Assembly: GCF_017744255.1 (NCBI RefSeq)
Contig: NZ_JAGHQP010000008.1
Coordinates: forward strand, 48,267 to 112,266
Origin: Brevundimonas sp. A19_0
Lineage (GTDB): Bacteria > Pseudomonadota > Alphaproteobacteria > Caulobacterales > Caulobacteraceae
Reading direction: 5' to 3'
Length of the DNA stretch: 64,000 nucleotides
Below are positions 35,266 to 43,844 of the stretch, piece by piece. The notes below the pieces were generated by a model. It was not told where the DNA came from. It searched no databases and saw only the letters and a program-made list of their open reading frames with translations. Numbering within the stretch: position 1 is the stretch's first letter; each line of letters opens with the position of its first letter. Made by a program: the position numbers and the translations under genes.

Positions 35266-36426
35266 TTATCCCTTGTAGCTGGCGACCGCGGCGATGATGC
35301 GGTCCTGGGTGGCCTCGTCCAGATCCGAATGCATGGGCAGGCTCAGCACCCGGTCCTTCAGCCGCTCGGTGACCGGCAGGCCCCCGGCCCCTTGCGGGAA
35401 ACGGGCATAGGCCGGCTGCATATGCATGGGCACCGGATAATAGACGGCGGTCGGCACGCCCTCGCCCTTCAGATGGGCGATCAGGCTTTCACGGTCGTCG
35501 TGCTCGATCGTGTACTGGGCCCACACCGAAACCCCGCCCTCGATCACATGCGGCACCGCCGCGACATGCGGAGAGAGGTGCTCGTTGTAGCGGGCCGCGA
35601 TGCGGTTCCGCCATTCGATCTCCTCGGGGAAGACCTTCAGCTTCTCGATCAGGATAGCCGCCTGAATCGTATCAAGGCGCGAGTTCATGCCGATCCGCAT
35701 GGCCAGATATTTGGGATCGTGGTCGAAGGTCTGGCCCTGCATGTCCTTGGCCACGACCTTGCCGTGCACGCGCAGCGAGTCCATTTCCTCGGCCAGATCG
35801 GCGTCGTTGGTCAGCACTGCCCCGCCGTCGCCGTAGCAGCCCAGCGGCTTGGCCGGGAAAAAGCTGGTGGTCGTGACATCGGCCCACTTCAGCGGATGGG
35901 CGCCATTCAGTGTACAGCCAAAGCCCTGCGCCGAGTCCGAGATCAGCTTCATGTCGTGGCGGTCGCACAGGGCCCGGATCGCCGGATAGTCGGCGGGCTG
36001 GCCGAACAGGTCGACGGCGATGACCACGCGTGGTTTCAGCTTGCCCTCGGCCTTCACCGCCTCAATGGCGGCCTCCAGCTTCTGCGGGTCCATATTGTAT
36101 GTCTTCGGATCGACATCGACGAAGACGGGCGTGCAGCCCAGCCACGGCACCACCTCGGCGGTCGCCGTGAAGGTGAAGCTGGGCACGAACACCGCGTCGC
36201 CGGTGCGCAGGCCCCAGGCCATCAGCGGCAGGATCAGGGCGTCGGTGCCGTTGGCACAGCCCAGTGCGTGTTTAGCCTGACCAAAGGCGGCCAGGTCCTC
36301 CTCGAACTGGCGGACCGGCGGGCCCATGACCCAGGCGCCGCTTTCCACGGCGGCCATCACGGCGGCCTCGATCTTGCCGCCGAGGCGACGGCGCTGGGCC
36401 TGAAGGTCGATGAAGGCGATGCTCAT
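35266..36426 (-). CDS. DegT/DnrJ/EryC1-family sugar aminotransferase
   Basis: A 386-residue PLP enzyme, fold type I, that should aminate a keto nucleotide sugar using glutamate. Landmarks: GCANGTDAL (56-64), FVPSFTFTATAE (80-91), VDLFGQPAD, DSAQGFG (164-170) and the PLP lysine K193 in SFFPAKPLGCYGDGGA. The C-terminal small domain has AVYYPVPMHMQPAY. It is most like WbpE/WlbC. The ATG at 36426 begins directly with the conserved IAFIDLQAQ. It is upstream of the Gfo/Idh gene and forms an operon with it; divergent from the GmhB-like gene. Confidence 0.9.
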   Translation of the reverse strand: MSIAFIDLQAQRRRLGGKIEAAVMAAVESGAWVMGPPVRQFEEDLAAFGQAKHALGCANGTDALILPLMAWGLRTGDAVFVPSFTFTATAEVVPWLGCTPVFVDVDPKTYNMDPQKLEAAIEAVKAEGKLKPRVVIAVDLFGQPADYPAIRALCDRHDMKLISDSAQGFGCTLNGAHPLKWADVTTTSFFPAKPLGCYGDGGAVLTNDADLAEEMDSLRVHGKVVAKDMQGQTFDHDPKYLAMRIGMNSRLDTIQAAILIEKLKVFPEEIEWRNRIAARYNEHLSPHVAAVPHVIEGGVSVWAQYTIEHDDRESLIAHLKGEGVPTAVYYPVPMHMQPAYARFPQGAGGLPVTERLKDRVLSLPMHSDLDEATQDRIIAAVASYKG

Positions 36427-36614
36427 GAACGTCTGTCTTCCTGTGCGGCGGGGTGCCCCGCGTCCGGAGGCGCGCCATAGCAAGGGCGCGCCTCACTGAC
36501 CAAACGGGAAACGGTCACTTCACGTTGCGGCTTTTTACGATGCGCCCTAATCAGGGCGACCTCAATGCCTGTCCCCCGGACGGGCCGGACCGACAGCCAC
36601 CCACGGGAGAAGGC

Positions 36615-37142
36615 GTGACTTCAACACCGGCGTCCGCCGGCCTTGCGGCCGTATTTCTGGATCGGGACGGGGTTCTCATCGACGACGTCGGCTACCCCCA
36701 CCGTGAGGATCAGCTGGCCTTTGTGCCCGGCGCAGCCGAAGCCGTCCGTCGGCTGAACACCCTGGGCTATCTGGTGGTGATCGTGACCAACCAGTCGGGC
36801 GTGGCGCGCGGCATGTTCACCCATGGGCAGATGGAAGCCTTCAACGATCTGATCGTGCGTCGGCTGGCGGCAAAGGGGGCCCGTATCGGGGCGGTCTATG
36901 CCTGTCCGTATCACGCCGAGGCGGTCGATCCGGCCTGGCGCCACCCGGACCATCCGGACCGCAAGCCCAACCCCGGCATGATCCACCGCGCCATCGCCGA
37001 CCACGGCATCGACCCGAAGCGCGCCTTCATGATCGGCGACCGCCCCAGCGACATGGAGGCCGCACGCCGTGCCGGCATTCCGGGCTTCCTGTTCGACGGT
37101 GGAAATCTCGACGATTTCGTTCGCGACCTGCTGGCGATCTGA
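36615..37142 (+). CDS. HAD-IIIA phosphatase, GmhB-like, with altered zinc site
   Basis: A 175-residue HAD phosphatase resembling D-glycero-D-manno-heptose 1,7-bisphosphate 7-phosphatase of LPS heptose synthesis. Motif I is FLDRDGVLIDD (D16, D18), motif II TNQSG (58-62), motif III RKPNPGM and motif IV IGDRPSDM. Classical GmhB has a CxH...CxC zinc loop; here it reads C97-PY-H100 and H110-PD-H113, so the second cysteine pair is replaced by histidines. I chose the GTG at 36615 after GGGAGAAGG; an ATG at 36540 would add 25 unconserved residues. Substrate inferred only. Confidence 0.8.
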   Translation: MTSTPASAGLAAVFLDRDGVLIDDVGYPHREDQLAFVPGAAEAVRRLNTLGYLVVIVTNQSGVARGMFTHGQMEAFNDLIVRRLAAKGARIGAVYACPYHAEAVDPAWRHPDHPDRKPNPGMIHRAIADHGIDPKRAFMIGDRPSDMEAARRAGIPGFLFDGGNLDDFVRDLLAI

Positions 37143-37198
37143 GGCATAAATTCTACATGGGGTGAAATACCCCGCCCCAGCCTGTCGGAGCCCTGACC

Positions 37199-38080
37199 AT
37201 GACCGAGACCCGGACCTATGCCGAGCGTCGCTTCACCTCCGAGGACGGTCTTGACCTCTATGCCCGCGACTATGCGGGGGCGGACGGTCAGGCGCGCCTG
37301 CCGGTCATCGCCATCCACGGCCTGACCCGTAATTCGGCCGACTTCCACGGCATCGCCACCCTGCTGGCCCAGAGCGGTCGTCGCGTCCTGGCGGTCGATG
37401 TCCGGGGGCGCGGCCGCTCGGACCGGGCCCCCGATCCCATGACCTATCAGCCCGCCACCTATGCGAAGGACGTTCTGGCCCTGCTGGCCCAGACGGGCAT
37501 CGAGCGCGCCGTGTTTCTGGGGACCTCCATGGGCGGTCTGATCACCATGGCGGTTGCCGCCCTGCGGTCGCGGGTGATCGCGGCGGCCATCCTCAACGAC
37601 ATCGGGCCCGAGGTGGACAAGGCGGGTCTGGCCCGCATCGCCGCCTACACCGGCCAGCCGGTCGACACACCGACCTGGGAGGCCGCCGCCGCCTATGTCG
37701 AGAAGACCAATGGCGTCGCCTTCCCCCACTATGGCCCCGACGAGTGGGCGGCCTTTGCCAGGCGCGTGTTCCGCGAGGGCACCGAGGGCACGCCGGTGCT
37801 CGACTATGATCCGGACATCTCGGTGCCGATCCGCGAGGCGGGCGACAAGGCGCTGGTCCCCAATCTGTGGCCCATGTTCGGGCGACTGGCCAAGGGGCGC
37901 CCGACCCTGCTGGTGCGCGGCGAAACCTCGGACCTGCTCAGCGCCGACATCGCCGCCAAGATGCGCAAGCGCGCCCCCAGGATGGACTATGTCGAGGTGC
38001 CCGGCATCGGCCATGCGCCCATGCTGGACGAACCCGCCGCGCGGGCCGCCATCTTCGAATTCCTGTCGGACGTGCCCTGA
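37199..38080 (+). CDS. Alpha/beta hydrolase
   Basis: A 293-residue cytosolic hydrolase of the alpha/beta fold. The nucleophile is S110 in GTSMGG, the oxyanion-hole strand is IAIHGLTRN (37-45), the VDVRGRGRSD segment follows, and H272 in GIGHAP completes the triad with an Asp in the preceding strand. The nearest named relatives are 3-oxoadipate enol-lactonase-like and proline-iminopeptidase-like enzymes, but no substrate can be assigned. It lies 56 nt after the GmhB-like gene and converges with the PhnA-like gene. Confidence 0.85.
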   Translation: MTETRTYAERRFTSEDGLDLYARDYAGADGQARLPVIAIHGLTRNSADFHGIATLLAQSGRRVLAVDVRGRGRSDRAPDPMTYQPATYAKDVLALLAQTGIERAVFLGTSMGGLITMAVAALRSRVIAAAILNDIGPEVDKAGLARIAAYTGQPVDTPTWEAAAAYVEKTNGVAFPHYGPDEWAAFARRVFREGTEGTPVLDYDPDISVPIREAGDKALVPNLWPMFGRLAKGRPTLLVRGETSDLLSADIAAKMRKRAPRMDYVEVPGIGHAPMLDEPAARAAIFEFLSDVP

Positions 38081-38091
38081 GCGAAGGGGGC

Positions 38092-38316
38092 TCAGGCCTT
38101 CTTGACGAACTCGGTGCGCAGCACCAGCCCCTTCACCTTGTCGACATTGGCCTCGATCTCGTCGGGGTCGCCCGTCAGGCGGATCTTGCGCACCATGGTG
38201 CCGCGCTTCAGCGTGACCCCGCCCGAGCCCTTGACCTTCAGGTCCTTGATCAGGGTGACGCTGTCGCCGTCGGACAGTTCATTGCCGTTGGCGTCGCGGG
38301 TCGGGGTATCGCTCAT
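38092..38316 (-). CDS. PhnA-domain-like small protein (YjdM type)
   Basis: A 74-residue protein matching the C-terminal SH3-like domain of PhnA/YjdM: RDANGNELSDGDSVTLIKDL, VKGSGGVTLKRGTMVRKIRL and IEANVDKVKGLVLRTEFVKK. The zinc-ribbon N-terminal domain of full-length PhnA is missing, so it is a short form. Despite older names, PhnA has no firm role in phosphonate use. Its ATG overlaps the nadE stop codon (ATGA), so translation is probably coupled to nadE. Confidence 0.8.
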   Translation of the reverse strand: MSDTPTRDANGNELSDGDSVTLIKDLKVKGSGGVTLKRGTMVRKIRLTGDPDEIEANVDKVKGLVLRTEFVKKA

Positions 38317-40394
38317 GTCGGGTCTTTCGTTGAAGCGGTCCTGACTGGCACATTGGCATCCAGTTCGTCCAGCCACACGCGGGCGGACACATCCGAGGGT
38401 GCGCGCCAGTCGCCCCGCGGGCTCAGCGACCCGCCGGTCACCACCTTGGGCCCGTTCGGCAGTGCCGAGCGCTTGAACTGGCTGGCCTGGAAGAAGCGGA
38501 CCAGGAATTTGCGCAGCCAGAAGACGATCGTCTCCAGATCGTATTCGACCTTTTCGGCGTCCGGCGTCCCCGAGGGCCAGTGCCCGCTTCCGGCATCCTT
38601 CCACGCCTGCCAGGCCAGGAAGGCGACCTTGGACGGCGCCATGCCATAGCGGCTGAAGTGGAACAGGAAGAAGTCGTTCAGCGCATAGGGGCCGACGGTC
38701 GCCTCGGTCGACTGGATCTGGCCGTCCTTCGCCGGCACCAGTTCGGGCGAGATTTCGGTGTCGAGGATGGCCTTCAGCACGGGGGTGGCCTCGGCGCCGA
38801 CCAGCTCCCGGTCGGCCACCCAGCGGATCAGGTGCCGGATGAGGGTCTTGGCCACGCCGGAGTTGACCCCGTAATGGCTCATGTGGTCGCCCACGCCATA
38901 GGTGGCCCAGCCCAGCGCCAGCTCGGACAGGTCGCCCGTGCCGATGACAAAGCCGTCGTGCTGATTGGCCAGCCGGAACAGATAGTCGGTCCTCAGGCCC
39001 GCCTGCACATTCTCATAGGTGATGTCGTGGACCGGTTCGCCGTTCGCCGCCGGATGGCCGATGTCGGCCAGCATCCGCTCCGCAGCCGGGCGGATATCCA
39101 GCTCGGCGGCCGTCACGCCCAGCGCCTTCATCAGGGCCCAGGCGTTGGCCTTCGTCCCCTCCGACGTCCCGAAGCCCGGCAGGGTCCAGGCGCGTATGCC
39201 GGTGCGCGGCAGCTCCAGCCGGTCAAACGCGCGACAGGCCACCAGCAGGGCATGGGTCGAATCCAGCCCGCCCGAAATGCCGATGACCACGGTCTTCGAC
39301 CCGGTGGCGGTCATCCGTTTCATCAGGCCCTGGACCTGGATATTGAACGCCTCATAGCAGTCGCGGTCCAGTCGCGCGGGGTCATCCGGCACAAACGGGA
39401 AGCGGTCGACGGGGCGGATCAGGTCGGCGGCTGCGGACGCCTCGCGGGTCGAAAAAAGAACGGTGTCAAAAGAGGAGGGGCTCACCTCGGCTCGCGCACA
39501 GTCGGCAAAGGTACCGTTCCGGAGGCGGTCGTCGCCGATGCGCGCCACATCGACATCGGCAATCGTCAGATGCGGCGTCAGGGCAAAGCGTTCGCCCTCG
39601 GCCAGTTGGGCGCCCAGTTCGTGGATCAGGCTCTGGCCGTCCCAGGCGAGGTCGGTGGTCGACTCGCCCCAGCCGGACGCCGAGAACACATAGGCTGACA
39701 GGCTGCGGGCCGACTGGCTGGCGCACAGCAGGGCGCGCTCGTCTGCCTTGCCGATCACGATGTTGGAGGCCGACAGGTTGCACAGGATGCGCGCCCCGGC
39801 CATGGCCTGCCGTGTCGAGGGAGGCAGAGGCGCCCAGAAGTCCTCGCAGATCTCGACGCCGAAACAGAAGCCCGGGCGATTGTCGGCCTCGAACAGCAGG
39901 TCCGTTCCGAAGGGGACTTCCTCGTCGTTCAGGATGAACGGCGGGCCGCAGGACGCATCGGCCGAAGCCGGCGAGAACCAGCGCTTCTCATAGTATTCGC
40001 GATAGTTGGGCAGATAGGTCTTGGGCACCACGCCGATCACTCGCCCTTCGGCCATCACCACGGCACAGTTGTAGAGCCGCTCGGCGTGACGGATCGGGGC
40101 GCCGGCGACCACGGCGATTGCTGCATCGGCGGTCACCTCGGCCAGCCGCGCGATCTGCCGATCCACCTCGTCCAGCAGCGCCTCCTGCATCAGCAGGTCG
40201 TCCAGCGCATAGCCGCTCAGGCTCAGCTCGGGAAAGACGATCAGGTCGACGCCCTGTTCGGCCGCCTGTTCGATCAGACGGATATGCTCGTCGGCGTTGG
40301 CCTTCGGGTCGGCCGGGTGGACGACAGGGGTGGCCGCCGCCACGCGCACAAAGCCGTGGGTCGCGGGGCTGAAGAAGGGATGTGTCTGGGCCAT
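38313..40394 (-). CDS. nadE: Glutamine-dependent NAD+ synthase
   Basis: A 693-residue cytosolic enzyme that makes NAD+ from deamido-NAD+. The N-terminal amidase domain, nitrilase fold, has its triad: E56 in FPELSLSGY, K125 in VPKTYLPNY and C183 in GVEICEDFW. It supplies ammonia through a tunnel to the C-terminal synthase domain, with the ATP loop ISGGLDSTH near 370-380 and IGTGDLSELALGW. The length matches the long, glutamine-dependent class. The ATG at 40394 was preferred over a TTG one codon earlier. It overlaps the PhnA-like gene by four bases and is divergent from ftsY. Confidence 0.95.
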   Translation of the reverse strand: MAQTHPFFSPATHGFVRVAAATPVVHPADPKANADEHIRLIEQAAEQGVDLIVFPELSLSGYALDDLLMQEALLDEVDRQIARLAEVTADAAIAVVAGAPIRHAERLYNCAVVMAEGRVIGVVPKTYLPNYREYYEKRWFSPASADASCGPPFILNDEEVPFGTDLLFEADNRPGFCFGVEICEDFWAPLPPSTRQAMAGARILCNLSASNIVIGKADERALLCASQSARSLSAYVFSASGWGESTTDLAWDGQSLIHELGAQLAEGERFALTPHLTIADVDVARIGDDRLRNGTFADCARAEVSPSSFDTVLFSTREASAAADLIRPVDRFPFVPDDPARLDRDCYEAFNIQVQGLMKRMTATGSKTVVIGISGGLDSTHALLVACRAFDRLELPRTGIRAWTLPGFGTSEGTKANAWALMKALGVTAAELDIRPAAERMLADIGHPAANGEPVHDITYENVQAGLRTDYLFRLANQHDGFVIGTGDLSELALGWATYGVGDHMSHYGVNSGVAKTLIRHLIRWVADRELVGAEATPVLKAILDTEISPELVPAKDGQIQSTEATVGPYALNDFFLFHFSRYGMAPSKVAFLAWQAWKDAGSGHWPSGTPDAEKVEYDLETIVFWLRKFLVRFFQASQFKRSALPNGPKVVTGGSLSPRGDWRAPSDVSARVWLDELDANVPVRTASTKDPT

Positions 40395-40531
40395 CAATCC
40401 ATCCGGGCGCGCGCCGAGGGCGCATCTGGGCGCCGACCGCCGCCTTGTCGCACATAGAGGGCGGATTTCCCAAGATGGGGTTTCTTCGTGTCACAGGTGA
40501 CGCTGGCGACGGCGACCGCTAAAGCGGACCC

Positions 40532-41473
40532 ATGAACGACGCACCGAAAAAAGGCTGGTTCCAGCGGCTGAGCGACGGGCTGTCCCGCTCCTCGCGCCAG
40601 ATGACCGAACAGGTGGTGGCCACCTTCGTCAAGGAACCCCTGTCCGAGGCGGCCCTTGAACAGCTGGAAGAGCATCTGCTGGAAAGCGATCTTGGTCCGG
40701 CCGCGACCGACCGCATCGTCGAACGCTTCCGCGCGCTGCGATTCGGCGCCGGCGCCTCCGAGGTCGAGGTCAAGACGGCCCTGGCCGAGGCCGTGGCCGA
40801 TGAACTGCGCTCGCACGAGGCCCGCTATGAGCCGCTGGACGGCCCGCGCCCCTTCGTCACCCTGTTCGTCGGGGTCAACGGCTCGGGCAAGACGACCACT
40901 CTGGGCAAGATCGCCGCCGATCTGACGGGGCAGGGCGCCAAGGTCATGATTGTGGCCTGCGACACCTTCCGGGCGGCTGCCCGCGAACAGCTCAAGGTCT
41001 GGGCCGACCGCGCCGGCGCCACCTTCGAAAGCCGCCGCGACGGCGCCGATCCCGCCGGTCTGGCCTTCGATGCCCTGACCCGGGCCCGGGCCGAAGGCTA
41101 TGACGTCGTCCTGATCGACACAGCCGGGCGGTTGCAGAACAAGTCGGCCCTGATGGACGAACTGCTGAAGATCGTCCGCGTCCTGAAGAAGGTCGATTCC
41201 GAGGCCCCGCACGAGACCCTGCTGGTGCTGGACGCCACCGTCGGCCGCAATGCGCTGGAGCAGGAAAAGATCTTCGGCCGCACGGCCTATGTCTCGGGTC
41301 TGGTGATGACCAAGCTGGACGGTACGGCGCGGGGCGGGGTGCTGGTCCCGGTCGCCCAGGCGTCGGACGCCCCCATCAAGCTGATCGGGGTGGGCGAGGG
41401 AATCGACGATCTCCAGCCCTTCGATGCCGAGGCCTTCTCCCGGTCGCTGGTGGGTCTGGAGGCCCGGTCATGA
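40532..41473 (+). CDS. ftsY: Signal recognition particle receptor FtsY
   Basis: A 313-residue SRP GTPase that docks ribosomes at the membrane. A short basic N-terminus replaces the long acidic A domain of E. coli; this compact form is usual in alphaproteobacteria. The N domain helices are followed by the G domain: GVNGSGKTTTLGK (114-126), CDTFRAAA, IDTAGRLQNK, and TKLDGTARGG with GVGEGIDDLQPF closing the fold. The ATG at 40532 starts with a short Lys/Trp-containing helix. The stop overlaps the next start (ATGA), so the YciB/IspZ-like gene is translationally coupled. Confidence 0.95.
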   Translation: MNDAPKKGWFQRLSDGLSRSSRQMTEQVVATFVKEPLSEAALEQLEEHLLESDLGPAATDRIVERFRALRFGAGASEVEVKTALAEAVADELRSHEARYEPLDGPRPFVTLFVGVNGSGKTTTLGKIAADLTGQGAKVMIVACDTFRAAAREQLKVWADRAGATFESRRDGADPAGLAFDALTRARAEGYDVVLIDTAGRLQNKSALMDELLKIVRVLKKVDSEAPHETLLVLDATVGRNALEQEKIFGRTAYVSGLVMTKLDGTARGGVLVPVAQASDAPIKLIGVGEGIDDLQPFDAEAFSRSLVGLEARS

Positions 41474-42141
41474 GCACGCGCAAACAGCCCCCCGCCTGGG
41501 TTCGCCAGGCCGTCGACTTCGGTGCGCTGGCGGCCTTCGGCGGCGCCTTCCTGTTCTACCGGATCAAGGGCCTGCCGGGCGACGAGGCCCTGGTCCAGGC
41601 CACATGGTTCCTCGTCGGCGGGGCCGCGATCGCGGTGATCGTCGGGGCGGTGGTCGAGCGCCGGCTGGCCCTCATGCCCCTGATCGTCGGGGGGTTCGCC
41701 CTGGTGTTCGGCGTGCTGACGCTCGTCACCCAGGACGACATCTGGGTGAAGCTGAAGGTGACGGTGCTGAACCTGACGCTCGCGGTCGCCCTGCTCGGGG
41801 GCCTGCGGCTGGGCAAGAACCCGCTCAAACTGCTGCTGGGCAGCGTCATCCCGATCAATGACCGCGCCTGGCGAATCCTGACCCTGCGCTACGGCCTGTT
41901 CTTCGCCGTGGTCGGCCTGACCAATGAACTGGTGCGCAGCGAGGCGCTTGTCGGCTGGGCGATGAGCCAGATCGGGCGCGAGGGGATCGATCCCGCCGAT
42001 GTCTGGGTCAGCTTCCGGGGCGTCCTGTGGATCGCGTCCTCGGTGTTCGGCATCTGCAACCTGCCCCTGATCCTGCGGAATCTCGAGCCGGGCAGCGACG
42101 AGAGCGTCCCGCCGATCGAGGGGCCCAACGCCGCGCCGTGA
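41470..42141 (+). CDS. YciB/IspZ-like inner-membrane septation protein
   Basis: A 223-residue inner-membrane protein with about five or six membrane segments. The family landmarks are DFGALAAFGGAFLFYRIKG (a Phe/Tyr-rich first helix), VTQDDIWVKLKVTVLNLTLA, LRLGKNPLKLLLG and DRAWRILTLRYGLFF. YciB-type proteins influence envelope integrity and septation; a precise activity is not known. The ATG overlaps the ftsY stop by four bases. ftsY-yciB adjacency recurs in alphaproteobacteria. The C-terminal 20 residues are acidic and not conserved. Confidence 0.85.
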   Translation: MSTRKQPPAWVRQAVDFGALAAFGGAFLFYRIKGLPGDEALVQATWFLVGGAAIAVIVGAVVERRLALMPLIVGGFALVFGVLTLVTQDDIWVKLKVTVLNLTLAVALLGGLRLGKNPLKLLLGSVIPINDRAWRILTLRYGLFFAVVGLTNELVRSEALVGWAMSQIGREGIDPADVWVSFRGVLWIASSVFGICNLPLILRNLEPGSDESVPPIEGPNAAP

Positions 42142-42256
42142 CATCGGCGACCGAACGGCGGCGCCAACGGAAGAAATGTCGCGCAGCCGTCGTCAAAGCG
42201 TAAAGCGGCGCTGATAGCCCTTGGATGTTCAGGAACGCCGAGGGGAGGCGATCGGT

Positions 42257-42889
42257 ATGGTCAAGTCGGGCAAGAAGGCGCGCGAGGCCGGCGCGCTCGC
42301 CGAATCCCCCAGCCATCTGATCCATCGCGCCCTCCAGCTCGCGCTGGACGTCTATACGCGCGAAGTCGGATCGGACGGCCTGACCCAGCGCCAGTTCGCC
42401 GTGCTCGAGGCGGTCTCCCTGCGGGGCGGCCTGACCCAGACCGATCTGGTCAAGGCGACCGGCATCGATCGCTCCACCCTGGCCGATCTGGTGGCCCGTA
42501 TGACCCGGCGGGGCCTGCTGTCGCGCGAGCGCTCGACGCTGGATGCCCGCGCCATGGCCGTCCACCTGACACCTGAAGGCGAGACCGCCCTCGCCGACGC
42601 CCGCCCGCGCGTGATCGAGGCCGACCGCCAGATCATGGCCCTGCTGCCCAAGGCCCGGCGCGAGAGTTTCCTCGAGATCCTGACCGAACTGGCCGGTGCG
42701 GCCGATGCGGCCCCCGAGGAGGCCAAGGCCGAGGCCCGCGCCGAGAAAAAGCGCCTCAAGGAGCTGCGCAAGGCGGAAAAGGCCGCGCTCAAGGCCGAAA
42801 AGGCCGCCTCAAAAAAGTCTGGCAAGAAGGGGGGCAAGGGCAAGGACAAGGACGCTCCTGCCGCCAAGCCCGAGCCCGAGGCCGCCTAG
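42257..42889 (+). CDS. MarR-family regulator with lysine/alanine-rich C-terminal tail
   Basis: A 210-residue transcription factor. Winged-helix MarR fold: LTQRQFAVLEAVSLRGGLTQ, recognition region DLVKATGIDRSTLADLVARM and wing RGLLSRERSTLDARA. After about residue 155 there is an unusual tail of some 55 residues alternating Ala, Glu and Lys (AEKKRLKELRKAEKAALKAE), ending in GKKGGKGKDKD, which may bind nucleic acid nonspecifically or be simple low-complexity coding. The ATG at 42257 has GGGGAGG upstream. Convergent with the TetR gene, overlapping stops by four bases. Ligand unknown. Confidence 0.85.
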   Translation: MVKSGKKAREAGALAESPSHLIHRALQLALDVYTREVGSDGLTQRQFAVLEAVSLRGGLTQTDLVKATGIDRSTLADLVARMTRRGLLSRERSTLDARAMAVHLTPEGETALADARPRVIEADRQIMALLPKARRESFLEILTELAGAADAAPEEAKAEARAEKKRLKELRKAEKAALKAEKAASKKSGKKGGKGKDKDAPAAKPEPEAA

Positions 42890-43635
42890 GCGCGCGTGCC
42901 GCTGACGGCGCGGAAGCCGGCCGAGGCAAACCGCACCATATACTCGCAGGCACTGTCCAGATCTCCGGACTGGCACAGGCCGCCGGATAGCCGGTCCAGC
43001 CGCCCGGTCTCGCCCAGCGTCAGGGTCAGCGCCCCCGACAGATTGTGCCAGCCCCAGTACAGGTCGGCGTCGCTGGCGTCCGGAAGCACCACGCGCAGCA
43101 GGTCGATCAGGCGCCGGATCGACGGGTCGAAGTAGCGGGCCATGGTCTCGCCGCCGAAGGTCGGATTGGCATTGGTCTGGGCCACCAGCGCGGAATAGTG
43201 TTTCCAGCCCGGCCCGCCCTTCAGCGACCACTGGAACGGGGGCCGCAGGAAGGCTTCCAGCAGGCCCTCCAGCGTCATGGCCCCTTCATGCTCGCGGGCA
43301 TAGCGGTTGATGGCCTCGACCCGCTCATTGTTCCAGACCTCGGCCCGGCGCAGGAAGACGGCGTCAAACAGGTCGCGCTTGGCCCCGAAATAATAGTGCA
43401 CCAGCGCCGTATCGACTCCGGCCTCGCGGGCCACCTCGCGGATGGTCACTCCATAGAAGCCATGCTTCGAGAACAGGTCCTCGGCGGCATCCAGGATCGA
43501 ATCACGCGTCTCTCCGTTGCGCCCGGCCTGATTCTTGGCGGGCCGACCCCGCTTTGCCGCAGGGGTCCCGGGCCGTGTCCGATGGCTGCGCTCGACGGGC
43601 GGCTCGGCGGCCGGCGGGGCGGAAGGCTTGCTCAT
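42886..43635 (-). CDS. TetR-family regulator
   Basis: A 249-residue repressor-type protein. An unusually long basic N-terminal extension (residues 1-42, including KRGRPAKNQAGRN) precedes the TetR helix-turn-helix: ILDAAEDLFSKHGFYGVTIR, EVAREAGVDTALVHYYFGAKRDL (in segments, about 47-89). The C-terminal ligand domain has the PFQWSLKGGPGWKHYSALVA stretch of a CecR/YbiH-like subgroup. It is divergent from the TonB receptor and MFS transporter genes, the likely targets. The region between holds a 5-bp inverted repeat with seven-base spacer at 43797-43813 that could be its operator. Confidence 0.85.
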   Translation of the reverse strand: MSKPSAPPAAEPPVERSHRTRPGTPAAKRGRPAKNQAGRNGETRDSILDAAEDLFSKHGFYGVTIREVAREAGVDTALVHYYFGAKRDLFDAVFLRRAEVWNNERVEAINRYAREHEGAMTLEGLLEAFLRPPFQWSLKGGPGWKHYSALVAQTNANPTFGGETMARYFDPSIRRLIDLLRVVLPDASDADLYWGWHNLSGALTLTLGETGRLDRLSGGLCQSGDLDSACEYMVRFASAGFRAVSGTRA

Positions 43636-43751
43636 GGCGGCAAGCTAGTCGCGCCGGTCAAGGGGGGCAATCGGCGCCGGGGCCGGGCTCCTGCCCTGTG
43701 CATTCCTGCCACAGGCCCGCCCCATTCCCCCTCCGCGACAGGCGTCACGGT

Positions 43752-43813
43752 TTGACAGAAGGGCAAAAACAGGGTCAGTCTGCCGAAAATCATTGAACGC
43801 TGAATAAAAGCGT
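43752..43813 (+). promoter_or_regulatory. Promoter/operator region of the TonB receptor gene
   Basis: A perfect TTGACA -35 lies at 43752-43757, without a clear TATAAT-like -10. Downstream, ACGCT at 43797-43801 and AGCGT at 43809-43813 form a short dyad in an AT-rich stretch. TetR is divergent, so this is a plausible TetR operator. Both calls are weak. Confidence 0.35.
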
Positions 43814-43844
43814 CTCGGGCTGGAAACAGAGATTGGGGTTCCAA

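Noticed and set aside
42232..42256. GGAAC before the MarR gene as an EcfG promoter
   Set aside because: The -10 position reads CGGT rather than CGTT and overlaps the ribosome site.
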